Assembly: GCA_028583415.1 (NCBI GenBank)
Contig: CM053269.1
Span: 29,206,254-29,270,253, forward strand
Length of the DNA: 64,000 nt
DNA from: Protea cynaroides
Lineage: Eukaryota; Streptophyta; Magnoliopsida; Proteales; Proteaceae
Reading direction: 5' to 3'
Position 1 is the first letter of the stretch; every line of letters starts with the position of its first letter. This document shows, piece by piece, positions 23,601-35,600 of the stretch. The notes under the pieces were generated by a model, which made no database searches, was not told the origin of the DNA, and saw nothing but the letters and a program-made list of their open reading frames with translations. Position numbers and translations under genes: made by a program.

Positions 23601-26600
23601 CTACCGTACTAACAATACTCTTGAACATGTTCAAACAGCTGTTTCTGATTTCTGCTTTGAACATGGAATAATACACCATACTAGTTGTGCCTATACCCCT
23701 CAACAAAATGGGATTACTGAACGTAAAAATAGACATCTTTTGGATATTGTTCGGTCCTTGATGTTTCATATGAATGTGCCTAGATTTATTGGTGTGATGC
23801 CATCTTAACTGCTTGTTATCTTATTAATTGGATGCCCTCTTCTGTTTTACACAATAAAGTTTCCTTCCGTCTTCTTTATCCGGATACATCCTTATTTCAT
23901 GTCTACCCCAGAGTTTTTGGTAGTACCTGTTTTGTCTATACCATGCATCCTAAATTGGGAAAACTTTCTCCTCTCTCTCTTAAGTGTATTTTTCTTGGTT
24001 ATTCTCATATTCAAAAAGGGAATAAATGCTTTGATCCTACTACTAAACGTCACTATGTTAGTCTTTATGTTACTTTCTTTGAAGACAGACCATACTATCC
24101 AGTTACGATGTCGACTCCTTCCCCTACCCCTTGCCCAACTGATGATCCTAAACCACCAGTCCCTTCCATCACACCTAATGATCCTGAACCACCATCTGAC
24201 CAAACCCTACCATCTAACCCTCCACCTTCCCTGCAGGTTTATACACGCCGTCATCCAATGGCTCTGACTACTACTGCACCAGCTGCTTCGCCGACTACTA
24301 CTACTTCACCTGATCCTGAGGTCTCTCCTGATCTCCCTATTGCTCTCCGTAAAGGTACTCGTACTTGTATTCAATGTTCTTTACTTACCTTTCCTATTGA
24401 GCATTTTGTTTCTACTACCCATCTTCCTCGTTGTCACCAAAATTTGATTCACTCCCTATCTACTACCTTTGTTCCTACTTTTCTTTCCCAAGCCTTGGCT
24501 CATCCAGGGTGGAATGCAGCTATGGATGTTAAAATGGATGCTCTAATGGCACGCCAAACTTGGACTCTTATTGATCTTCCGCAGGGTCACTCACTTGTTC
24601 GTTGCAGATGGGTATACATGGTTAAACATAACTCTGATGGCACTATTGATAGGCTGAAGACTAGAGTTGTTGCCAAAGGGTTTACTCTGACCTATAAGGT
24701 TGATTATTTTGAGACGTTCTCTCATGTTGCTCGTCTCAACTTTGTTCGTGTTATTATCTCTTTGGCTATGAATTTTGACTAGCCCCTTTATCAAGTGGAT
24801 GTCAAGAATGCATTCTTATATGGGGACCTACACAAGGAAGTTTATAAGGACCAACCTCCAGGGTATGTTGCTCAGGGAGGGAACTCAACTAAAGTGTGCA
24901 AATTACTTAAGGTTATATATGGCCTTAAACAGTCTCTTCGTGCTTGGTTTAATAAATTCAACAATGTTATTACAAGTTTCGGTTTCACGGCTTGTTACTC
25001 TAATCATTTTATCTCCGTGCGACGTCGTTCCTCTACTATCACCATCATTGCTGTTTATGTTGATGATATTATTATTACAAGAAATGATAAGCCTGGCATT
25101 ACTGAGATCAAGTCTTATTTGAACACATAGTTCCAGATGAAAGACTTAGGACTACTTCACTATTTTCTGGGGATTGAAGTGGTTCGCAGCAGTAAAAGTA
25201 TTAGTCTTTCTCAAAGAAAGTATGTACTTGATCTACTTTCTGAAACAGGATTTCTTGTTAAGGATTCGAACTTCGGTTTCGTGCCTGGTTTCGACCAGGC
25301 CTAAAACCGAAATTTTGCCAAAACCTGGTAAAAAAATCTGAATGTTTCAAATTAGGTTTCGGTGGCCATAAAAATTATGTTGATCTCAATTTTTTTTTTC
25401 TGTAATTCAATTTTAACATTTTTAACATATCTATTGAGTCATTTGCACAAAAACAACATCGGAAATGGTATTTCTATGCCTACATAACATGCTAATGTAT
25501 GCAATGAGTGAGAAGAGTAGTAAAAGTGTTCAAATACAATTCAAATAACATTTAAAATGTATTTTAGAATTTATGAAAATACAACTCTAACATACGTAAA
25601 TGAAATAAAAATAAAATCTATTTTTTGAAAACAGAAAAAAATAAAAATAGATTTTGAAATCCAGCTCCATCAAGCCATAAATCTTGACAATGTATGCAAC
25701 ATATAAAAATATGAAGACCATTCATACGCTTTACATACAATTTTTTTTAAAAAAATGTTTTAGAGAAGAAACCCAAACTTCCAAGCTTCAAATCTTCAAA
25801 GATTTGTTTAAATGAGGAAGAATCCTCCTTAGAGTGGATGGTAATAGAGGAAAACAAGAAGACTGGGGGGAAGAATGAAGGATTCAAGCAAAGGAACTCA
25901 CTTATTTCGCACTAGGGCAAGCTCTCAGTCAAAAAGGAGGCGAAACCGGTCGAAATAGACTGGTGGCGTTTTTATATGACTTTGGTCGATGTGGTTCAAC
26001 CATGTTTCGAACCAGTTATGACTATATTTCGGTAGAAATCAATATTTCGCCCGAAATATGGTCGAAACACCAAAATATGGTCGAAACAAATATTTCGGAG
26101 CAAAATATGGTATTTTCATACCGGCAGTTGGTTTCGTTTCGAACTGCTAAAAAACCGAAATATATCGGCCAAAATTCCAAAATCTGGAACTATGCTTCTT
26201 GGAGCCAAACCAGCTGATACACACCAATGGACCCACATCAAAAGCTTGAAACATGTGATAGTGCTCAATATTCTGATATCCATAAATATAGACGCTTGGT
26301 TGGAAAGCTGATCTATCTTATTATTGTAACTCGGCCTAACCTTTCCTTTGCTGTTGGAATAGTTAGCCAGTTTATGCATGCTCCTAAGGTTGCCCACTGG
26401 GAGGCTGCCTATCGTATATTGCAGTATTTCAAGAAATCTCCTGGTACTAGTCTGATTTACCATCGACATCGTCATCTTAATATTGTTGGGTTTTTTTATG
26501 CTGATTGGGCAGGAGCTGATGGTGATAGGCTCTCCACTACTGGATATTGTACCTTTGTTGGGGATAATGTCATTACTTGGTGAAGTAAGAAGCAAACTAC

Positions 26601-29600
26601 TATATCCAAGTCCAGTGCTGAAGCTGAATACCGTGCTATAGCACAAACTACTGCTGAATTGTTATGGTTGGAAATCTTTTGCAAGAACTTGGACTTTTGC
26701 CTCTCGCCCATGTCCTTGAAGTGTGACAATCAGACTGCTATCTATATTGCTAGCAATCCAGTGTTCCATGAACGTACCAAACATATAAAGGTGGATTGCC
26801 ATTTTGTTCGAGATACTGTTACGAAGAAGCTATTTGTCACTCCCTTTGTATCTTCTTCAAATCAGCTCCCCGACATTCTTACAATGCCCTTGTTTGGTCC
26901 AGCATATCGATTAAACTGTTCCAAGTTTGGATTGGGTGATTTGTACACTCCAGCTTGAGGAAGGTGTTACGATAAAGGCCCAAAAGGCCCATGTCGATAT
27001 CGTTGGGGCGGTAATTATCGCCAACGATATCAACCTTGGTTGTTTCCTTATTTTTTGTTGAATGATGGAATGACTATTCTGTAATAGACAGAGGTACTCT
27101 TATTTATAATGTGAGAATGAATACAAAGAAAGAAAGAGGTAGCACATGTAGTACAATGAGGGTAGTATAAGTAGTACAAATGTACAATACAGGTAGCACA
27201 ATGAATCTAGACAAAAAATGAAATACATAATATTCTCAACACTCTCCCTCAAGTTGGTGCATAGATATCATGCATGTCCAACTTGGACAATATCATATGG
27301 AAGGATTTCCCTAGCAGGCCTTTGGTGAAGATGTCTACTAGTTGGTCCTCTGATCTGACAAACGGAATCTCGATTTGTCCACTGTCCAGTTTCTCTTTGA
27401 TGAAGTGACGGTCTACCTCAACATGTTTTGTCCTATCATGCTGAACCGGATCATTAGCAATGCTAATGACTGCTTGATTATCATAGAATAATTTCATGGA
27501 CTGGCTACACATAACCTTCAAATCTTTGAGTAGTCGTTGTAATCATAGTAATTCGCATATTCCATGCGTCATTGCTCTGTATTTAACTTTTGCACTAGAT
27601 CGGGCAATCACATTTTGCTTTTTGTTGCACCAGGTTGTCAGATTGCCTCCCAAGAATGTGCAATAACCAAAGATAGACTTACGATCAGGACTTCCAACCC
27701 AATCTGCATCAGTATAAGCCTCCACCTGGATTTGTTTATTTAGTGAATCTAAAATGGCATATGCCTCCATTTTCAGAAGGTCATTAGGAGATAACAGGAT
27801 TCCTCTTCCAGGGGCTGACTTTAGGTAGTGCAGTATCCGATAGACAGCCTCCATATGTGTAGAGTATGGGTCGTGCATAAACTGGCTCACCAAACTGCAT
27901 AAACTGGCTCACCAAACTAACTGCGAATGCAATATCTAGCCGTGTATGGGCAAGATATATGAGTCTACCAACAAGTCTCTTGATATTTTCCTTTGTTTTC
28001 TGATGTGCTTTCATTTGCCCTTAGCTTGGTATTGGGATCGAGAGGAGTATCACAAGGTCAAGCCCCAAGTAAACTTGTTTTTGAGAGAAGATCAAGAATA
28101 TAGTTTCTTTGAGACAGATAGATGCCTTTTGCAAATCTGGCAACTTCAATCCCAAGAAAGTACCTAAGTTTGCCTAGGTCTTTGATCTCAAACTCCTTCC
28201 CTAGAAATGCCTTTAGTTTCGTGATTTTATCATTGTTATTGCCAGCAATGATGATATCATCTACATATACAAGTAAGGCAGTAAAAGTATTAGGGGAATG
28301 TTTTATAAATAAAGTATGGTCAGCGTTGCTTTGAACATAGCCAAATGCTACCATAGCTTTATTAAATCTTCCAAACCACACTCTAGGGGATTGTTTTAGA
28401 CCATAAAGAGATCACTTCAACTTGCAGACTTTTCCTTGGCTTTTATCATCTGTGAAACCCGGTGCGCAATCCATATAGACATCTTCAGTAAATTCTCCAT
28501 GAAGGAACGCATTTTTTACATCTAACTACTGCAAGTCCCAGTTGTGATGTACAGCACAGAACAGTAAAACTCTGATGGTAGTCATATTGGCCACTGGAGC
28601 GAAGGTTTTTTGGTAGTCAATCCCATATGTTTGAGTAAATCCCCGTGCAACCAATCTAGCCTTGTATCAATCAAAAGTCCCATCTGGTTTATGTTTCACT
28701 GTAAAAATCCACTTGCATCCTACTGGCCTTGATCCTGTAGGAAGTGGAACGAGATCCCATGTGCCATTTTTCTTCAAAGCCCTCATTTCTTCCACCATTG
28801 TAGCTTTCCACCTTTCATCCACAATTGCTTCCTGCCATTTATGAGGAACAGACACAAAAGAGAGCCAAGACACAAAAGTATGGAAAGAAGGGGAAAGGGA
28901 GTCATAGGAAACATAATTGGAAATAGGATGTAGGGTGCAAGCCCTAATACCTTTTCGAAGTGCATTTGGAAGATCAAGATCATCAGAAGGAGTAAGTTCC
29001 TTACTAGAAGAAGACTCGGTAGACTCAATTTCTGGATCCAGGGCTAGCGAAGGAACAAGTGTAAGAGTGGTAGTGGCCTATCCTTGCTTGTCTTTGGCAT
29101 GGCTATAAACTTGCAGAGGTGGCTTGGTGGTTAGATGCTCGGATGGTGCAGCTGTATCGAGCACTTGTTCTTGGACTATTTCTGGTACATCAAGTATATC
29201 CGAAAAAAGTACATTAAGTATATCAGGTGCATCTTCAATTGTCTGTGTCTCCCCCTAAAGAGGAGCCTGATAATAGGAGAGAAGCTCATGAAAAATGACA
29301 TCTCTACTAAGAAGGACCTAACGAGAGGGAAGATGATAACACTTGTATCCTTTCTATGTTGCAGAATACCCTAAAAATGTGCACTTCAATCCACATGGAT
29401 CAAGCTTGTCAGGGGAACGACGATTACGAGCATAACAAAGACAACCAAAGACTCTAGGAGGAAGAATAAAATCAGAATTTCCAAGTAAGATGTTCAAAGG
29501 AGCCTTGTTGTCCAAAACTCGAGAAGGATGGCGGTTGATCAGGGATGTTGCAGTGAGGACAGCATCAGTCCAGTATTGAGCGAGAACATGTCTCTCAAAC

Positions 29601-32600
29601 ATTAGTACTCTAGCTGTTTCGATTAGGTGGCGGTTCTTTCTTTCAGCAACTCCATTCTGAGCAGGAGTGTCCACACAATTTGTCTGATGAATTATCCCGT
29701 TATCAGCCAAATATTGCTGAAAAAATCCTTCAAGATATTCCTTACCATTGTCACAACGGAGCATCTTCAACTGAGTTTGAAACTGCGTCTTGATCATATT
29801 GTGGAAATGGCAGAAGCATGCAAAGACCTCAATTTTTTGACGTATCAGATAGACTTATGTAGTACGAGTGTGACAATCAGTAAAGGTGACAAACCACCTA
29901 TGACTAGAAATAGAGGTAGTCTGTGTTGGACCCCAAACATCAGAATGGACTAAATCAAAGATATAAAGACTTCTCGAAACAGAAGGTAAATAAGAAATAC
30001 GAGCTTGTTTGGCCAAAACACAGGCCTCACATAATAACTTGTCTTTTTACATTGTTTAAATAATTTTGGAAAAAAATGAGATAGAACAACGGAAGAGGGA
30101 TGCCCAAGACGATGGTGCCACTGCTGAAGGGTACTGACTGCGGAATGGGAGGAAGGTGTTGAACGACCATTGTCAAGCAAATATATGCCACCATGCACAC
30201 TACCATGTCCAATCGTCTTCCCGTTCTCTAGATCCTGAATCATACAATAGGTAGGAAAAAATGTTACTTTACAATTTAGAGACTTTGTAAGACTACTAAT
30301 AGAGAGTAAATTTGTGGACAAATTAGGAACATGTAGAACGGAATTCAAATCAAGGGAGGAAGAACAGTGGATGGATCCAATTAGAGATATAGGAGAAAGG
30401 GATCCATCAGCGACCTTCACAGTATTATGTCCAAAAGAAAGAGAGTATAAATAAAAGGACTTAGATGAACCGGTCATGTGGTCAGTGGCTCCAGTATCTA
30501 TAACCCAAGGGCTAGAGAAAGAGAAAGCACAATGACCACTATGAGAAATACCTGACTGAACAAAAAAAAACCTGGATTGGTGGATGCAGATGTAGATGAT
30601 TGATTTGTAGCCATAGGAGGTGGTCGAAGGAGATGTCGGAGAGTCTGAAGTTCTTATGCAGAGAGTTGTGGCAAAAGACCAGTAGGAGGACCTGCTTTAG
30701 TTTGATGTGCCTGAGTTGCGTGGGAGGACTTTGCCTTGTGCATACCTGTTTCCCGACGTTTTGTTTCAAAATCTGCTGGCATGCCATGAAGCTTCCAGCA
30801 GGTGTCTTTGGTGTTCCAGAGCTTGCTACAATACTCACATTTGATAGCATCACGAGAAACAGGAGAATTCTTGTATGTCTGAGTATTTTCCTAGAGAGTA
30901 AACCTATTCGGAATAGAAGGGGACAACATTGTTATTCATCGTTGATCCTCTAATTAAACCATGGAATAGGCCTGTTCAAGGGTGAGGAAAGGGTCCCTGC
31001 TGAGAATCTGTGAGCGGATGGGATCAAGCTCCACATTTAGTCCTGCCAGAAAAGTATAAACCCTGTATTTCTCTTCTCTTTTGTGAAATAGGATAGCATC
31101 TTCTTCACATTTAACATGAATAGAATAATAAAAATCAATTGTTTGCCAATAGCTCCTCAACTTAGTATAATATTGGGATACAGTCAATTCTTTTTGGATA
31201 GGTTCATGAACACTTTTTTAAATGGAATAAATTAAAGCAGCATTCCCAACTTGGGAATAGGTGCCCTTAGTAAACTTCCAAATTTGTACAGCAGTATCCA
31301 ATAACAAATAGCCCTCGGCTATAGTGGGTTGCATGAAATTGAGGAGATTTTGCATTACCAATGAATTTTCAACATGCCATTTCTCCAAAACAATGTCCTT
31401 GGTCAGAGGTTTTTCCTTGGTGCCGGTGAGATATCCCAATAATCCCCGAGCTCTAATTGAGAATTGGGTGGCCCAAGACCACATTAGGTAATTACCACCT
31501 TCAAGTTTAGTGGTATTAGTGGAAATAGTGAGATTGTCCATTTTAAAACTCTCTATCCCGGAAGAGGTTACTTCAGATGTCATCCTTGAGTTATAAAACA
31601 ATAAATGGAGAGATCAAAGTAGAAATATCACTTGTCAGATATCCTAACTTGTCCCTTGTGCAACATAATATATGGAAATCAATTCTGGTTTGCACCCCCT
31701 TTTTTGTTTATTGGGGTAAACTCAGAAACTCATAGATATCCGACCAGACTGAACCATATTATTAATATCCAGACTGATAAAAAAAAATTGATTTCCAATA
31801 AAGAGAATAAAAAAATGATCCGTAATGAGGGATAAAAGGAAGGGCAATACCTATATCATTATATGATTCCCACTCTGGTTGATGCCCCTAGTGGGGAGAG
31901 GAAAAAAAAAATGAAGGAAAGTCGGTGGTCAACGGTGGTGGGCTAGCAGGGACGGAGGGATCTGGCGGTAGAGCTAACTTGGCTCTAATACCATGTTGAA
32001 TGATGGAATGACTTGTCTGTAATAAAAGATGTCCTCTTTTATAATGTGAGAATGAATACAAAGGAAGAAAGAGGTAGTACAGGTAATACAATATAGGTAA
32101 TTCAATGAGGGTAGTACAGGTAGTACAAATGTACAATACAGTTAGTACAATGAATCTAGACAAAAAATGAAATATGTAATATTCTCAACATTTTTGTTAG
32201 TTGGTTCTTTCCTAGTTTGTTGGCTTGTTATTTCCATTGCAATCTTCTCTTATTATAGAGACATTCCTATAATAGTTAAGGTTTATTCTCTATAAATATA
32301 AGATGTAGAAAGGAGAGTTTTATTGATTTTGGCTGTAGCACACTGCTGCTGTCAAAATCTTTTTCTCTCCTTCTTGTCCTTTTCAATCTTCTTCTCTCTT
32401 TTTCTGGTTTGTGAACTTGCTGGTTATCTCTTTGTGAAATTGTTACAAAGGCCATGGGACTAGTTGTCAAGGCGAAACAAGGCGTCCAAGGCCAAAGTCC
32501 CAGACGGGCGACCAAGGCGCCTGGATGCCTAGGCGACTCCTTGACAACTATGTCAAAGGTTCGTATGTGTTCTTCTTAGTCTGTCTTCTTCATTCCACTA

Positions 32601-35600
32601 GTGCTATCACCTGCAGAGCTCTCATGATATTCTACCTTGATAAGATCTTCGTGGTTGGCCAGGTACTAAGACAGCCAGTAAGCTTTTGGGTTCTATGCCT
32701 CACGATCAGCCCTTGATCCAAGCCTCGTATTCTTTAGTTGGGTCGTTGCTGTCCGTGATTAGGTGTCTGTTGTTCATAGTCTCATTTATTAAGGTCAGAA
32801 AGTTCCATAGCTTCTTTGCCAAGGGATGCGTGCTCATTCATGTCTCAGAGGCTGTCTGGAGGATTTGTTTCGAAAGGAGGCTGGGGAAGAATGCAGCCGG
32901 GCAAGGTGGAGAATTGTCGGAGAAGAAAAGTCTTTCTTTAACCATTGGAAGGAAAGAGTAGATAAAGGTTTAAAAAGGACGATGGTTGTGTTTTTTATAG
33001 GAGGGTCAAAATGGCCTTTTTATTCTTTTCCGTTAGTCATCTTAACAGTATGGGGTGCGGTTGTCATTAATGACGACAATGGGGGGTGGTTGCAATTATG
33101 GTAAACTTCTAGGAGGTGTTTTTCCAAAAATTATTTAATAGATTTGTAGGGCTCCAACTCAAAACAAATTTTAAGAGGAAGTTCCTATATCCTAAACCAA
33201 GACTCTCTTAAGAACTTCCAACAGTCAACAGAAAAGATCCATAGAAAAAGTACAAAAAAATCTCTTAAGTTACTGTTACACAAAAGAGTTGCCGTGCAGT
33301 TACAAAACTGAACCTTAGCTCAGCTGATTGGTAACAAATCAAAGTGGTTTCAAGATTTCCAAAATCTTAATTGACAGAGAAACTAAACCTCATAACATCA
33401 AATCAAATGAAACAGATTTTGAATAGTTTGTAGCATTAAAGTTGAACCATCGTCCCACCCATAGATTAGAACCTCAGGTTTCAATTTGAAACAGAACTCA
33501 ATTTCTATCAGAAACGTTGAAAAATCAAACCTTAATTGATTCTATATGAATAGAACTGATTTTTAAATAAGTTTGAGAGATAAAAATAAAAAATAAAAAA
33601 TCTAATCAGATTCAAAGACTCACATTTAGAAAAAAATATCAGAAGCTAAACCATTGAAGTTCAGCACAGAAAGGAAAAGCACAACAGCAATGTAAGCAGC
33701 AACTAAGAAGAGGAACTGGAATTCCAACTAAACTCATTCACCTTTCTTAAAACAAACATCTGTTCTTTCCATCCAACAACCATATTTTATAAATAAAAAA
33801 TAAAAACTCCTCCTAAAACTATGACTCCTATTTAGACTCAAAATAAAAACTAACCATGTCTAATTACTAGCCTACTACCAAATTCTAGAAACACGACTAA
33901 AATAGCAACTCAATACTCCCCAATTATGATTTTATAAGTGACCCCATAATATAAGCTAATTATGAGAAAAATTTCATCCTTAATCAGATCTCACTTTGGC
34001 CCTTCTATCTTTGATAAAAGCCCAAGGATATTATCTTCCTAAGGCCAACGCCCCTACTTATGTGGAGTCATATAACTTAAGGAACCAATTTTCGGGATGC
34101 TTTCAGAATCAACAATAAAAAGCACTTCCCTTAGCTACTAAATGCCATTAAACTGGAGGACAGAGGAACTCACATGTAATCTCTTACCGACCAACCCATC
34201 TGTTCCAGGAGTGGCACCCACCAATTATGTCACAACCAACCACCTTAAAACCACTGCCCAAACAAATTCTCCCCCTTAAAAACAACTAGAACTGAGGATT
34301 TTCAAACACACTATGGAAAAATAACTGCTCCCACAGTCCCACATCCTAAATAAGAAAATAGATTCCACAACTGTTTCTTTACTACATTCGGAGACTGGAA
34401 TGGGTATCTCACAAATTTCCTAGAGAGAGTTCATCAGAAGACAGCAAAAATCTTTTCTAAAGGAAAAAAGTTTGTGCGAACGGTATCTCACAAACTGCAT
34501 CATAAAGTGTAGGTATGACATGAAGAAATCCAGAAATTTGAAGCAATAGGAGGGACATTTCCTGTATAGTGATTGAAGATGTTACTTACCTCTCTTATCT
34601 GTGGCTCAAAACCCATGTCCAGCATTCTATCAGCCTCATCTAAAACAACAAACGAAATCCTAGAAAGGAAGGTATTTCCTTGCTGCAAATGATCAATGAA
34701 TCTTCCTGGTGTAGCAACCACAATATTTACTCCTGCCCGCAGCTCAGACCTCTGTCAAAATTAACAAATAGAAAAAGCAAACAGAAACAGTATGAGGGAA
34801 AGCAGTAGTTGATGTATCTTCCAAGATAATGCATAGCAGGCAAATTAAATTGAATAAATAACAAAGAAAGACCAGGAAGGTTTTTTAATGCAAAATACGA
34901 CACCGAATTGGGCTGAATTTAGTAGAAATAAGTCTCGGGTTGGGTTTTAAGTATCGATACAATAGGCCCTGTATCCACCGATAGATATCTGTATCGACAG
35001 TGGTCGATACGATACTCTTCGATACTTATTCTTTTTTTTAAAACAAAAAGTGTATCCACATGTATTGATTGTATCCAACCGATACGGTTCGATACAGTCG
35101 ATACACTCGATACGTGTCGATACACTTATGTTTCCATTTTCACAAAAATAAGATACACTTACCAATATGGCTCGGTACACCTCGATACGGACCGATATAT
35201 CTCGACACAGACTGATACACCTCAATATGGTCGATACGCACTTATATAGCTTGATACAACTTTTTTTTTTTTTTTTTTACTTTTCTGGTCTTCTTCCTTG
35301 CTGAAAACCTACAATTCATGGGAACCGAAGATTGTAGCTCATTGAATGTCATCAACTATGTCTTTAATCCTTGGAAATACTTCAAGATTGCTTATTATAG
35401 TTTTTTTATGCTTAAAAATTGTGTTTTGCATGTTCCCAAATCATTCCCGTGTGTATCTTGCCCCGTATCCTAGCGTATCTTAGCGTATCCACCGTATCCA
35501 CAATACGATATGATAGGTCTCTTAAAATTGCCAGACCGATACTCTACCGATACACGATACTTTAATCCTTGGTTATATGTATGTTGAGTCTTTGATCCCA

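Larger units (their letters stand above)
27056..32190 (-). mobile_element. Ty1/copia retrotransposon D inside the 3' LTR of copia C
   Basis: Both LTRs (27056-27241, 31994-32190) begin TGTTGA and end CTCAACA on the plus strand. Target duplication TTTTT (27051-27055 and 32191-32195). The primer site TGGTATTAGAGCC (minus) abuts the right LTR, and the purine tract CTTGAGGGAGAG abuts the left one. Its direction is opposite to C. Gag and pol are present in copia order but broken. It is the same broad type as copia E in intron 4. Confidence 0.92.
15983..32447 (+). mobile_element. Ty1/copia retrotransposon C, host of two hAT inserts and copia D
   Basis: 5' LTR 15983-16332, primer site TGGTATCAAAGC from 16333, gag, protease, integrase, RT, RNase H in copia order, a purine tract TTGAGGAAGG before the 3' LTR, and a 3' LTR split by element D (26965-27055 plus 32196-32447, with one target copy on each side). 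Flanks GAGGC (15978-15982) and AAGGC (32448-32452) are a 5-bp duplication with one change. C is a different copia type from A and B. Without inserts it is about 5.3 kb. The hAT element at 17794-22890 sits in protease and another insert at about 25258-26193 sits between RT and RNase H. Confidence 0.9.
14028..33125. mobile_element. Mutator-like (possible Pack-MULE) element J, split by copia C
   Basis: The left end (GGGAAAATTGCACGTACCTC from 14028) and the inverted right end (to 33125) share a long imperfect inverted repeat that includes GCAACCACCCCCATTGTC, then CATTAATGACAA. Flanks AAACACTAT (14019-14027) and AAAAATTAT (33126-33134) agree at 7 of 9 positions, fitting an aged 9-bp Mutator-type duplication. 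Excluding copia C, the element is about 2.6 kb. Its inside (14200-15982 and 32553-32990) is less AT-rich than the introns, with short open frames on both strands but no MURA transposase that I can recognise. It could be a gene-fragment-carrying MULE; this is inference. Confidence 0.5.
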
